Origin: Pseudarthrobacter phenanthrenivorans
GTDB lineage: Bacteria > Actinomycetota > Actinomycetes > Actinomycetales > Micrococcaceae
Length of the DNA: 48,239 bases
Assembly (NCBI RefSeq): GCF_000813845.1
Contig: NZ_JWTB01000040.1
Coordinates: 1 to 48,239 of the forward strand
Reading direction: 5' to 3'
The translations under genes were made by a program, and so were the position numbers. Positions within the stretch are counted from its first letter, which is position 1. The number at the start of each line of letters is the position of its first letter. Below are positions 25,961-34,308 of this stretch, one piece after another. Below the pieces are notes generated by a model that was not told the origin of the DNA, did no database searches, and worked only from the letters and a program-made list of their open reading frames with translations.

Positions 25961-26770
25961 ATGGCTTCGAATAGAGACCCTGAATCCGATACCGATGCCG
26001 AAGGCGGCCAGTCCGGCGGCGTGCAGTCCGTGGAGCGCGCCCTGACAGTCCTGGAGATCCTCGCCCGGGAAGGACATGCGGGCGTGAGCGAAATAGCCGA
26101 GGAAATGGGGATCCACAAATCCACCGTCTCCCGGCTGATGGGATCGCTGGTGACCCGCGAGATGGTCCACCAGAACAGCGAACGGGGCAAGTACCAGCTC
26201 GGCTTCGGGATCCTGCGCCTGGCCAGCTCCATTCCCGGCCGGCTGAGCCTGGTCCATGAGGCACGGCCGGTCCTGGAAAGCCTGGCCGACGAGTTCAAGG
26301 AAACCGTCAACCTCGCCGTCATGCGCTCCAACTACGCCGTCAACGTGGACCAGGCCATGGGCCCGTCCACCCTGGCCACCTACGACTGGGTGGGCAGCCT
26401 GACCCCGCTGCATGCAACCTCAAGCGGAAAAGTCCTCCTGGCTGCCCTCGAGGCCGACGAGCGGGACCGCATCCTGAAGGAAACGGGCCTTGCCGCCCGC
26501 ACTGCCCGCACCATCACCAGCCGCAAGGAGCTGGACGCACAGCTGCTCGACGTCGCCGCCAAGGGGTACGCCGTGGTGCGCGAGGAGTTCGAGATCGGCC
26601 TGAATGCCGTGGCAGTGCCGGTCTACAACCACCAAGGCACGGTGATCGGTGCCGTCAGCATCTCAGGCCCGGCCTTCCGGTTCGACCCTGAAAAGATTCC
26701 GGGGCTGCTGGAAACCCTCAAGGAAGCCGGCCTCAAGGTCAGCGCCAACATGGGATACACCCAGCGCTAA
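25961..26770 (+). CDS. IclR family transcriptional regulator (AllR-like)
   Basis: A 269-residue IclR regulator. The winged helix is at about 25-90 (VQSVERALTVLEILARE, GVSEIAEEMGIHKSTVSRLM) and the effector-binding domain follows (LTPLHATSSGKVLLAAL, GYAVVREEFEIGLNAVAVPV, GAVSISGPAFRF). It lies directly after uraD-uraH on the same strand. AllR-type IclR proteins repress ureide and glyoxylate genes and respond to glyoxylate or allantoin derivatives. The shared repeats at dctA, hyi and uraD are the likely targets. A broader role at the betaine-island promoters, whose repeats are related, is possible but unproven. Confidence 0.88.
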   Translation: MASNRDPESDTDAEGGQSGGVQSVERALTVLEILAREGHAGVSEIAEEMGIHKSTVSRLMGSLVTREMVHQNSERGKYQLGFGILRLASSIPGRLSLVHEARPVLESLADEFKETVNLAVMRSNYAVNVDQAMGPSTLATYDWVGSLTPLHATSSGKVLLAALEADERDRILKETGLAARTARTITSRKELDAQLLDVAAKGYAVVREEFEIGLNAVAVPVYNHQGTVIGAVSISGPAFRFDPEKIPGLLETLKEAGLKVSANMGYTQR

Positions 26771-26777
26771 GCGCCGG

Positions 26778-26804
26778 TGACCCCCGGGCCCGGCCCGGGG
26801 GTCA
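26778..26804. terminator. Very GC-rich hairpin after the IclR gene
   Basis: TGACCCCCGGGCC (26778-26790) and GGCCCGGGGGTCA (26792-26804) form a 13-bp inverted repeat. There is no T-run on either side. It sits at the end of the IclR gene and also ends the region transcribed leftward from the divergent promoter at 27131, so it could stop both. Confidence 0.6.
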
Positions 26805-26898
26805 TCTGCGTCAATCGGCAGCAGACCGCCGCCGCTGGCCCAGGGCGTCGAGGCCATCCCGGGCCGGAACCGTTGGCAGGCGCCGAAATCCTGCCTGT

Positions 26899-27012
26899 TC
26901 ACCCGATGGAACAGCCCTTGGTCCGCCGGTCCGCCCTGGACACCCACTTGTCGACATCAGTTGAGCAGGTGAGCGCAGGGATCATATTCTGGCCGACCAC
27001 TTCAACGGACAA
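26899..27012 (-). CDS. Unrecognised 37-codon ORF under its own divergent promoter
   Basis: On the minus strand GAGGAGGACTC is followed by TTG (27012) and an open frame of 37 codons, with residues such as SVEVVGQNMIPALTCS and a basic end with RADRRTKGCSIG; an internal ATG is at codon 10. About 90 bases upstream is a class II promoter like those of the betaine genes. Similar proteins are not recognised. It could be a real small protein, a leader peptide, or the remnant of a longer gene cut short at the TGA at 26899. The strong Shine-Dalgarno and dedicated promoter are the only support. Confidence 0.4.
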   Translation of the reverse strand: MSVEVVGQNMIPALTCSTDVDKWVSRADRRTKGCSIG

Positions 27013-27086
27013 GAGTCCTCCTCAAAAAATCCCTGTGCCAGCGACTGATACGGCTGGCCTGCCCTTTCCCAGCTATGCGCAACAAC

Positions 27087-27131
27087 AGGCGCAATATGCA
27101 ACAGGTTGACGGATGCTATCAGCAGTGTCAA
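27087..27131 (-). promoter_or_regulatory. Class II promoter/operator, divergent from the betaine ABC operon
   Basis: Read leftward: TTGACA (27126-27131), 17-base spacer, CAACCT (27103-27108) as -10, then TTGCATATTGCGCCT (27087-27101). It has the same layout and the same TGTTGCATA start-site sequence as the four rightward class II promoters. Confidence 0.6.
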
Positions 27132-27189
27132 GGAGCACCCAGGGACGTGGCTGCCAACTCCGTAACTTCCCGATTTCAAGAAAGAACTC

Positions 27190-27254
27190 TTGACAATGGG
27201 AGTGGCGTAAATCACTCTGTTGCGTAGGACGAAGTGCGTTGCTGCTAACACAAC
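27190..27254 (+). promoter_or_regulatory. Class II promoter/operator of the betaine ABC operon
   Basis: TTGACA (27190-27195), 17 bases, CACTCT (27213-27218), then TTGCGTAGGACGAAG (27220-27234) and TTGCTGCTAACACAAC (27239-27254). The matching promoters are at 31694, 42616 and 44555. The leader to the start codon is about 230 bases and holds no recognised riboswitch. The stretch 26805-27458 otherwise contains only the small ORF at 26899 and the divergent promoter. Confidence 0.7.
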
Positions 27255-27458
27255 TCGCTTCGTCAGCCCAAACGCAAAAGTCGATCGCAGCCTGGCTGCC
27301 CTACCCCCCGCTTTGACTACGTGCTGCAAGCACAATTCGAAACGTTTCCCGACATTGGGCCCTTGAGCCACAGCGATTCCCTCTGTGCCGGCGCCCGGCA
27401 AAGTTTCCACCCCACCCAGGCATGCGGTTCCAGCCTCCCCCCAAGCAGGAGTACAGCC

Positions 27459-28493
27459 ATGAATAACCCCGCCATATCAGTTCGCGACCTTTGGAAGGTC
27501 TTCGGACCAGGGGGAGAGAAGATCCCAGGAAACCGCGAATTATCTGCCCTTAGCTCTGCAGAATTGCTTGAGCGCACCAGTTGCGTTGCCGCGGTCCGCA
27601 ACCTGAGCTTTGACGTCGCAAAAGGTGAAGTCTTTGTGGTCATGGGATTGTCCGGGTCCGGTAAGTCCACCCTGATCCGCTGCCTGACCAGGCTCATCGA
27701 GCCGACGTCCGGACAGGTCCTGGTGGACGGCAACGATGTCCTGCAGGCAGGCGTGGCTGAACTTCGGGAGCTCCGCCGGCGGAAAGTGTCGATGGTCTTC
27801 CAGCACTTCGGGCTGCTGCCGCACCGTACTGTCCTGGACAACGTTTCCTATGGCCTGCAGATTCGCGGAACAGCGAAGAACGAACGGCACACCAAGGCCC
27901 GGGAAATCATCGAACTGGTTGGGCTCAAAGGCTATGAACAGCACTACCCGGACCAACTGTCCGGCGGCATGCAGCAGCGGGTTGGCTTGGGCCGGGCATT
28001 GGCCGGAGACCCGGACACCATCCTCTTCGATGAGCCCTTTTCAGCTTTGGATCCGCTCATCCGGCGTGACATGCAGGCAGAAGTCATCCGGCTCCACAAG
28101 GAGATGGGCAAGACCATGGTGTTCGTGACCCACGACCTCGCGGAGGCGCTGAAACTCGGAGACCGCATCCTGATCATGCGCAACGGAGAGCCAGTCCAGT
28201 GCGGCACCGGCGACGACCTTGTAGGATCTCCGGCGGACAAATACATCGAGGACTTCGTCTCTGAAGTCCCCCGCGCCGACGTCTTGACCCTCAAGTGGAT
28301 CACTCGACCGCTTGCCGACACCACGCCCCGGGATGCAGCAGTGCTCAACTGGAGGATGATTATCCGCGACGCCATCCCGGCTGTCATGCACTCCTCCTGC
28401 CCGGTCCTTGTCGAAGAGGGCGGCAGGATTACTGGCCAGATCGATCGCGACAGCATTCTTTCGGTGCTGCAACCGGCAGAAGCGGCGGCCTGA
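27459..28493 (+). CDS. Glycine betaine/proline ABC transporter ATPase (ProV/OpuAA type)
   Basis: A 344-residue ABC ATPase of a quaternary-amine importer. Walker A is GLSGSGKST (near 63), the signature is LSGGMQQRVGLGRAL, Walker B is ILFDEPFSALD, and the switch is VFVTHDLAEAL. The N-terminal VFGPGGEKIPG and the QHFGLLPHRTVLDNVSYGL segment are typical of ProV/OpuAA rather than amino acid ATPases. The C-terminal 75 residues look like a single CBS-like repeat. ATG 27459 follows GCAGGAGTACAGCC. The permease gene starts at a TGATG junction. Expression is probably set by the class II promoter. Confidence 0.92.
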   Translation: MNNPAISVRDLWKVFGPGGEKIPGNRELSALSSAELLERTSCVAAVRNLSFDVAKGEVFVVMGLSGSGKSTLIRCLTRLIEPTSGQVLVDGNDVLQAGVAELRELRRRKVSMVFQHFGLLPHRTVLDNVSYGLQIRGTAKNERHTKAREIIELVGLKGYEQHYPDQLSGGMQQRVGLGRALAGDPDTILFDEPFSALDPLIRRDMQAEVIRLHKEMGKTMVFVTHDLAEALKLGDRILIMRNGEPVQCGTGDDLVGSPADKYIEDFVSEVPRADVLTLKWITRPLADTTPRDAAVLNWRMIIRDAIPAVMHSSCPVLVEEGGRITGQIDRDSILSVLQPAEAAA

Positions 28494-30520
28494 TGTCTGC
28501 TCTCCTCGAACAACAGCAAACGGTCCAGCCTGCCCCCGTTCTCCCTGAAGCGCGCCGCAGGCCCAGCCAAAGGACAGTCCTCCTGCTTGCCGCCGCTGCA
28601 CTCTGGATCCTGGGATTCCTGCTGCTCAACGGCACGGCAACCCTGGCGTTGCCAGCCTCAGAACTGACGGACCTGCACCGCTCGCTGAACCAATTCAATG
28701 CCTGGGTCGCGGCAAACCGGGCCGACAACCCGGTTTTCCTCTACTTCTTCACACCACTTCGGACCGCCGTCGATGCGGTGGCGAACATGTTCACCACCAC
28801 TTTCGCAGCAACCCCCACAGGCCTTCGTCTTCCGGAAATCGGCTGGCTGGGAACGGTGGGCCTGCTCACCTCGATCGCGTTGGCGGTCGGCAATGTACGG
28901 GTAGCCCTGTTGACGGCTGCGGTCTTTGTCTTCTTCGGTTTTCAAGGCCTGTTCGTAGAAGCGACGTATACGTTCGCCCTGGTTCTGACTTCCGTGCTGC
29001 TGACGCTGCTGGTGGGCATCCCGCTCGGCGTCCTGTCCGGGATCTACGGGAGGGTAGCCGGGGTCATCACCCCCGTGCTGGACTTCATGCAGACCCTGCC
29101 CACTTTCGTCTACCTTGCCCCGCTTGCCCTGGTCTTCCTGATCGGGCCGGCGTCGGCAGTGATCGCCACGGTGATCTACGCTGCCCCACCGGTTATCCGC
29201 CTGACCGCGCATGGTATTCGCCGCATTCCGGAGAACACCCGTGAAGCATCCGATTCGCTCGGCACCACAGGCCTGCAACGGCTGCTGACATTGCAGCTCC
29301 CGATGGCGCGCCGGACGATCGTGATGGGTATCAACCAGGGGACCATGGCCGCCCTGTCCATGGTGACCATCGCCGCCCTGATCGCTGCTCCCGGCCTCGG
29401 CCAGACGGTGGTCCGGGCACTGCAGTCCCTGGACGTCGGTACCGCAGTCAATGCCGGCCTCTCCATCGTCCTGCTGGCCATCGTGCTGGACCGGGTGACC
29501 ACAGCGGCCAGCCGCCGGGCGGAGCCAGGCGCAGCCCGCAAACGCCGTTTGGGCCGCAAGACCCGCGCCGGACTCCTCGGGGTCGCGCTGGCCGTGGTCC
29601 TGGTCATGGTGCAGTTGTCCAGGACCATGCTGTGGGCAGCAGCTTTTCCCCAGGACCTTAACGTTGGACCGGTAATCGTTCAGGCCGTGAACACCGCCAG
29701 CCACTGGCTGCAATCGAATGTCTCGCTCTTCACGGTTTCCCTGCGTGAAGGTGTTACCGGTACCATCCTCAACCCCTTCCAGTCGTTGCTTACCGACACG
29801 CCCTTCTTCATCCTCGTCGCAGTGGTCGCCATCGTGGCCTACGCACTGGGCGGCTGGAAGCTCGCTGCCGTAACCACCGCCTGCATGGGGGTCATCATCT
29901 ACCTCGGGCTCTGGAGTGACGCCATGGTCACCCTCGCCGGAACCCTCGTTGCCACCGCCGTAGTGATGGTTTTGGGCATTGTCTTTGGCGTGGCCATGGG
30001 CCGGTCCAGCCGCGTCGACCAGCTCATGCGGCCCCTGCTCGACGCGGGCCAGACCATGCCCTCCTTCGTTTACCTGGTGCCTTTCCTCGGCCTCTTCGGA
30101 GCCACACGGTTCACTGCGATCATCGCGGGCATCATCTACGCCGCCCCGGTCGCCATCAAGATCACCGCCGATGGAATCGCGGCGATCTCCCCGACTGTCG
30201 TCGAGTCCGCGATCGCCAGCGGTTCGACACCGTGGCAGGTGATCACCAAGGTGCAGCTGCCCATGGCCAGGCAATCCCTGGCGCTCGCTGCCAACCAAGG
30301 GCTGATCTATGTCCTGGCCATGGTGGTAGTGGGAGCCCTCGTCGGGGCAGGCGGCCTCGGATACGACGTCGTCGCTGGATTCGTCCAGAGTTCTATTTTC
30401 GGTAAGGGCCTCGCCGCCGGCCTGGCCATCGTGTTCCTCGGAATCATGATGGACAGGATGACCCAAGCTGCCGCCGCCGCTCCGGCCCGCAGAATCCCAG
30501 TGTCCAAGTCCACTGCGTGA
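28493..30520 (+). CDS. Betaine ABC transporter permease with two fused ProW-type domains
   Basis: A 675-residue permease made of two BPD/MetI-type transmembrane units in one chain. Each has its own coupling-helix (EAA) motif: ASDSLGTTGLQRLLTLQLP near 250 and ESAIASGSTPWQVITKVQLP near 567. The repeated helices read LDFMQTLPTFVYLAPLALVF and LDAGQTMPSFVYLVPFLGLF. ProW is normally about 350 residues and dimerises; here the dimer is genetically fused. Large N-terminal periplasmic and linker segments remain. It overlaps the ATPase gene by one base and precedes the binding-protein gene. Confidence 0.92.
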   Translation: MSALLEQQQTVQPAPVLPEARRRPSQRTVLLLAAAALWILGFLLLNGTATLALPASELTDLHRSLNQFNAWVAANRADNPVFLYFFTPLRTAVDAVANMFTTTFAATPTGLRLPEIGWLGTVGLLTSIALAVGNVRVALLTAAVFVFFGFQGLFVEATYTFALVLTSVLLTLLVGIPLGVLSGIYGRVAGVITPVLDFMQTLPTFVYLAPLALVFLIGPASAVIATVIYAAPPVIRLTAHGIRRIPENTREASDSLGTTGLQRLLTLQLPMARRTIVMGINQGTMAALSMVTIAALIAAPGLGQTVVRALQSLDVGTAVNAGLSIVLLAIVLDRVTTAASRRAEPGAARKRRLGRKTRAGLLGVALAVVLVMVQLSRTMLWAAAFPQDLNVGPVIVQAVNTASHWLQSNVSLFTVSLREGVTGTILNPFQSLLTDTPFFILVAVVAIVAYALGGWKLAAVTTACMGVIIYLGLWSDAMVTLAGTLVATAVVMVLGIVFGVAMGRSSRVDQLMRPLLDAGQTMPSFVYLVPFLGLFGATRFTAIIAGIIYAAPVAIKITADGIAAISPTVVESAIASGSTPWQVITKVQLPMARQSLALAANQGLIYVLAMVVVGALVGAGGLGYDVVAGFVQSSIFGKGLAAGLAIVFLGIMMDRMTQAAAAAPARRIPVSKSTA

Positions 30521-30615
30521 GCCTTCCAGTCCTTTTTACGCCCAGAAATACTCCCCCTGAAAGCTTGCCTGCGCCCAGGCGAGAAGTCGTGTATGCCCCA
30601 ACAAGGAGACCCACC

Positions 30616-31596
30616 ATGAAAAAAGCTGAAAGGCTGATAAAACGCACCTTGCCGGCAATGGCCGGAGCCGCTGCCGCCGCCCTGCTCCTCGCAGGCTGCG
30701 GCGGTGCATCGGTAAACCAGGCCGCCGCGGCAGGAGGCGGTGCCACGGGAACGCCCTGCGGCACCGTGAACGTAGCAATGAACGCCTGGGTCGGTTACAC
30801 CGCTGACGCCGCCGTCTACAGCTACGTGGCGAAAAACAAGCTCGGCTGCAGCGTCGTCCAGAAGGACCTTAATGAGCAGGTCTCCTGGCAGGGCTTCGCC
30901 TCAGGCGAAGTGGACCTCATCATCGAAAACTGGGGCCACGCCGACCTGACCAAGCAGTACATCACCGACCAAAAGGTGGCCGTTGATGCCGGCCCAACAG
31001 GAAACGAAGGGCACATCGGCTGGTACGTCCCGCCATGGATGGCAGAGAAGTACCCGGACATCACCGACGGCCAGAACCTCAACAAATACGCGTCGATGTT
31101 TACCACGTCGGAGTCCGGCGGAAAGGGGCAGGTCCTCGATGGCGACCCCGCCTTCGTCACCAATGACGAGGCACTGGTGAAGAACCTGAACCTGGACTAC
31201 AAGGTGGTCTTCGCAGGCTCGGAAGCGGCCCTCATCCAGTCATTCCGGACAGCGGAGCAGAACAAGACACCCCTGCTCGGCTACTTCTACGAGCCGCAGT
31301 GGTTCCTTTCCGAGGTTCCGTTGAAGAAGGTGAACCTGCCGGCGTGGACCGAGGGCTGCGACTCCAACCCCGAAAAGGTTGCCTGCGATTACCCGACCTA
31401 CAAGCTCAACAAGATCATGTCCAAGAAGCTGGAGGACAGCGGTTCGCCTGCCGCCAAGCTGGCCAAGGCATTTAGCTGGACCAACGAGGACCAGAACTCG
31501 GTTGCCACCGATATCCAAGGCGGCATGACGCCTGAAGCGGCCGCAAAGAAATGGGTGGATTCCCACCAGAGCGTCGTGGATGGTTGGCTTAGCTGA
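30616..31596 (+). CDS. Glycine betaine-type substrate-binding lipoprotein (OpuAC family)
   Basis: A 326-residue extracytoplasmic binding protein. The signal peptide ends in the lipobox LLAGC (Cys 28). The mature part has the OpuAC/ProX pattern VNVAMNAWVGYTADAAV, SGEVDLIIENWGH, GWYVPPWMAEKYP and a C-terminal MTPEAAAKKWVDSH. Several Trp/Tyr residues could form the aromatic cage for a trimethylammonium group, though individual ligands cannot be assigned by eye. ATG 30616 follows AAGGAGACCCACC, and the operon ends at a long perfect terminator. Betaine, dimethylglycine or choline are candidate ligands. Confidence 0.93.
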   Translation: MKKAERLIKRTLPAMAGAAAAALLLAGCGGASVNQAAAAGGGATGTPCGTVNVAMNAWVGYTADAAVYSYVAKNKLGCSVVQKDLNEQVSWQGFASGEVDLIIENWGHADLTKQYITDQKVAVDAGPTGNEGHIGWYVPPWMAEKYPDITDGQNLNKYASMFTTSESGGKGQVLDGDPAFVTNDEALVKNLNLDYKVVFAGSEAALIQSFRTAEQNKTPLLGYFYEPQWFLSEVPLKKVNLPAWTEGCDSNPEKVACDYPTYKLNKIMSKKLEDSGSPAAKLAKAFSWTNEDQNSVATDIQGGMTPEAAAKKWVDSHQSVVDGWLS

Positions 31597-31618
31597 CACG
31601 CATTCCCAATGCCACATC

Positions 31619-31669
31619 AAGGGAAGCAGCCCGGAGGATCTCAATCCCCGGGCTGCTTCCCTTTGTTTT
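31619..31669 (+). terminator. Terminator of the betaine ABC operon
   Basis: AAGGGAAGCAGCCCGG (31619-31634) and CCGGGCTGCTTCCCTT (31648-31663) form a perfect 16-bp stem, followed by TGTTTT. Confidence 0.92.
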
Positions 31670-31693
31670 ACCGTTCCGCACCGGTACGCCGCC

Positions 31694-31760
31694 TTGACTT
31701 TTGAAGGTGATCTACCGCACTCTTGTTGCCTAGCGCGAACTCTGTTGATCTTTGCGGAAC
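31694..31760 (+). promoter_or_regulatory. Class II promoter/operator of the BCCT transporter gene
   Basis: TTGACT (31694-31699), 18 bases, CACTCT (31718-31723), then TTGCCTAGCGCGAAC (31726-31740) and TTGATCTTTGCGGAAC (31745-31760). Ends of the two repeats are 20 bases apart, as at 42663/42683. Confidence 0.7.
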
Positions 31761-31887
31761 ACCTCCCCCGAGGGGCTCACGGCCCTGCCCTCGCTGGCGT
31801 ACGGCTTCCGGCAATTCTTCCCTGGATTGCACAAGCCGAAACCAGCACCAAACGCAAGCCCATGGACTAGCCAAAGGACCCGCTTTC

Positions 31888-33810
31888 ATGGCCATCAACA
31901 GTGAACTGACTTCTCCTAATCCGAAGGTGCCGCCGTCGGAGCCCTTTCTCCCCGAACCGTTGGACACCGCTCCAGGGGATGGGGCAGCTTCCCCGCATGC
32001 CAATAATGAACACGAGCAGATCCTTAAGGAACTGCGGCTCAGCAAGAAAGAGCATGCCCTCTCCCAGCGCCGCAACCGCAAACTGACGCTGGACAAAGCA
32101 ACGTTCGGAATAACGGGTGCCATAGCCGTGGCCTTTATTGCATGGGGCTTCCTCGACAAGGACAGCCTCGCTGCTACGTCAAAAGACGCCCTCGACTGGG
32201 TGATGGAGTACACGGGCTGGCTGTTCATGGTCCTCGCCTCACTCTTCGTCGTCTTCGTGCTGTGGCTGGCGCTGGGCAAGTTCGGCAACATTCCGCTGGG
32301 CAAGGACGGTGAGAAACCTGAATTCCGCACGGTCTCGTGGATCGCAATGATGTTCGCCGCCGGCATGGGCATCGGCCTGATGTTCTACGGGGTTGCCGAG
32401 CCGCTGTACCACTTCATCTCTCCGCCGCCGGGAACAGTCGACGGCCGCACTCCCGCCGCCATCCAGACGGCCATGGCCACCTCAATCTTCCACTGGACCC
32501 TCCACCCCTGGGCCATGTACGCCGTCGTTGGTATCGCCATGGCCTACGGCACCTACCGCCTGGGCCGCAAGCAGCTGATCTCCGCAGCCTTCACCTCCCT
32601 GTTCGGGATCAGGACTGTTGAGGGGCCGGTGGGCAAGATCATCAACATCCTGGCCATCTTTGCCACCCTTTTCGGCACCGCCGCCTCCCTGGGCCTGGGT
32701 GCCCTGCAGATCGGCAGCGGCTTCACCTCCAACGGCTGGGCTGGTGAAATCGGAACCCCCGTGCTCGTGGCAATCGTCGCCATCCTGACAGCATGCTTCG
32801 TTGCCTCCGCCGTCTCCGGCATCAGCCGCGGCATCCAGTGGCTGTCCAACATCAACATGGTCCTCGCCGTCGTGCTGGCCATCATTGTGTTCGTGGCAGG
32901 GCCAACGCTCTTCATCCTTAACCTCATTCCCTCCGCCATCGGTGACTACCTCCGCGATCTGGCGGAGATGTCTTCCCGCACGGAAGCCGTCGGCGATGAA
33001 GCATTGCGCACCTGGATGTCCGGCTGGACCATCTTCTATTGGGCATGGTGGATTTCCTGGACCCCCTTTGTGGGAATGTTCATCGCCCGCATCAGCCGCG
33101 GCCGCACCATTCGACAGTTCGTCACAGGCGTCCTGCTTGTTCCGAGCATCGTCAGCGTGATCTGGTTCGGCATCTTCGGCGGAACCGCATTCCGAATCCA
33201 GCAGGAAGCGGATAAAGCCGGTTCGCCTGGGCTCATGACTGTGGTTGACGGCAAGGCAACCATCGATTTCGACGGCGCCCTGTTCAATCTGGTGAAGAAC
33301 CTTCCCTTGCCCGCGTGGCTGACGGCGGCCGTGATCGTCCTTGCCATGGTTCTGGTGGCGATCTTCTTCATCACCGGCGCCGATTCCGCATCGCTGATCA
33401 TGGCGTCGCTGAGCTCCAACGGCAGCTCCGAGCCCAAGCGTGCGCTGGTCATCTTCTGGGGCGCCCTGACCGGCGCCGTGGCGGCGGTCATGCTCCTCGC
33501 CGGCGGAGACGAGCCTTCGGAAGCACTCTCCGGCCTGCAACGGATCACCATCGTGGCCGCCCTGCCCTTTATCGTCGTCATGCTATTGCTCTGCTTTGCC
33601 ATCACCAAGGACCTGCGGCGGGACCCGTTGTCCCTGCGCCGTCGGCTGGCGGACTCAGTGGTGGAGCGGGCCATCCGTACCGGCGTCGAGCAGCACCGCG
33701 GCGGCCAGTTCGAACTCGTGACCAAGCACGAGTGTTCGGAGGCTTGCGCCGAAGGCAGCACGTGTTTGGGTGCCGGCCGGGACTCCGAAAAAGCAGTCAA
33801 CCGGCAATAG
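31888..33810 (+). CDS. BCCT family betaine/carnitine/choline transporter
   Basis: A 640-residue, 12-helix transporter of the BetP/OpuD family. Landmarks: the cation-binding FAAGMGIGLMFYGVAEPLYHF, then FHWTLHPWAMYAVVG, and the family signature YWAWWISWTPFVGMFIARIS near 385-405 followed by RGRTIRQF. The first 75 residues are charged and soluble. The C-terminal tail (after about 560) is short and contains three cysteines in ECSEACAEGSTC, which is unusual for a betaine carrier. ATG 31888 follows AAAGGACCCGC. It has its own class II promoter and terminator. The sequence suggests sodium-coupled betaine or dimethylglycine uptake. Confidence 0.94.
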   Translation: MAINSELTSPNPKVPPSEPFLPEPLDTAPGDGAASPHANNEHEQILKELRLSKKEHALSQRRNRKLTLDKATFGITGAIAVAFIAWGFLDKDSLAATSKDALDWVMEYTGWLFMVLASLFVVFVLWLALGKFGNIPLGKDGEKPEFRTVSWIAMMFAAGMGIGLMFYGVAEPLYHFISPPPGTVDGRTPAAIQTAMATSIFHWTLHPWAMYAVVGIAMAYGTYRLGRKQLISAAFTSLFGIRTVEGPVGKIINILAIFATLFGTAASLGLGALQIGSGFTSNGWAGEIGTPVLVAIVAILTACFVASAVSGISRGIQWLSNINMVLAVVLAIIVFVAGPTLFILNLIPSAIGDYLRDLAEMSSRTEAVGDEALRTWMSGWTIFYWAWWISWTPFVGMFIARISRGRTIRQFVTGVLLVPSIVSVIWFGIFGGTAFRIQQEADKAGSPGLMTVVDGKATIDFDGALFNLVKNLPLPAWLTAAVIVLAMVLVAIFFITGADSASLIMASLSSNGSSEPKRALVIFWGALTGAVAAVMLLAGGDEPSEALSGLQRITIVAALPFIVVMLLLCFAITKDLRRDPLSLRRRLADSVVERAIRTGVEQHRGGQFELVTKHECSEACAEGSTCLGAGRDSEKAVNRQ

Positions 33811-33823
33811 AACACCCAGCAAA

Positions 33824-33863
33824 GCGGTGGCCCGGGCGCTTACACCCGGGCCACCGCCGTTTA
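33824..33863 (+). terminator. Terminator after the BCCT gene
   Basis: GCGGTGGCCCGGG (33824-33836) pairs with CCCGGGCCACCGC (33845-33857), then CGTTTATT. Confidence 0.88.
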
Positions 33864-33900
33864 TTGCGATTTCAGGTCATTTAGGGGGCGCCGGGGCTGG

Positions 33901-34182
33901 TCACACCCAGATCTCGTACCCCGATGACTTGTCGAAGATCCGCCGGGTACTGATGCCCTCGGCGGCTATCCAGAGCACCGAGCCATCCTCCGCGGCCTGG
34001 TCCACCACCCCACTGGCCACGAGCTCCCCCAGCAGCCACACTTCGACACTGCGGCCGGGCAGCCGCGCCCAGTCAGCCCGGCGGCCGAGGCGCTTTTTCG
34101 CCGTGCCGCCGTCCTGGCCGCCTTGTTCGGGGTCGGTGCCGGCGGCACACAATGGGGCTTCAAGGGTTGCCTGGAAATTCAC
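33901..34182 (-). CDS. Small hypothetical protein, 93 residues
   Basis: GTG 34182 lies six bases after GGAG. The N-terminal half is polar (EQGGQDGGTAKKRLGRRADW). The second half, VEVWLLGELVASGVVDQAAE then SVLWIAAEGISTRRIFDKSS, looks like a small beta domain with Ile-rich strands. No known family is recognised. The leader carries the palindrome GATTGATATATCAATC, so it is probably controlled with gntR and purU by the GntR regulator. It sits between the BCCT gene and gntR, a location that suggests a minor role in betaine or one-carbon use. Confidence 0.65.
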   Translation of the reverse strand: MNFQATLEAPLCAAGTDPEQGGQDGGTAKKRLGRRADWARLPGRSVEVWLLGELVASGVVDQAAEDGSVLWIAAEGISTRRIFDKSSGYEIWV

Positions 34183-34234
34183 TGGTTGCTCCGTTCGCCG
34201 GCGCCATCGCCGTTCCTAAGAAACGCTGATATTT

Positions 34235-34250
34235 GATTGATATATCAATC
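34235..34250. promoter_or_regulatory. Perfect 16-bp palindrome, putative GntR operator
   Basis: GATTGATATATCAATC lies 53 bases upstream of the small gene at 34182. Related AT-rich sites (CTAATATATCAG, GAATATATCTAG) lie in the gntR-purU divergent region. GntR/FCD regulators bind short palindromes of this size. Confidence 0.65.
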
Positions 34251-34308
34251 TGGACCCACAGTATGGTGCAGGTCACACCCGAGTCAACAGGTGGCTCGCG
34301 CAGGAGGC

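Noticed and set aside
26982..27410. A 142-codon minus-strand frame in the gap before the betaine ATPase gene.
   Set aside because: It runs across two promoters and has no Shine-Dalgarno; the shorter TTG-started ORF at 26899-27012 in another frame is better supported.
28658..30466. A 602-codon minus-strand frame opposite the betaine permease gene.
   Set aside because: It is an antisense shadow with His/Asp/Gly-rich sequence and no start signal.
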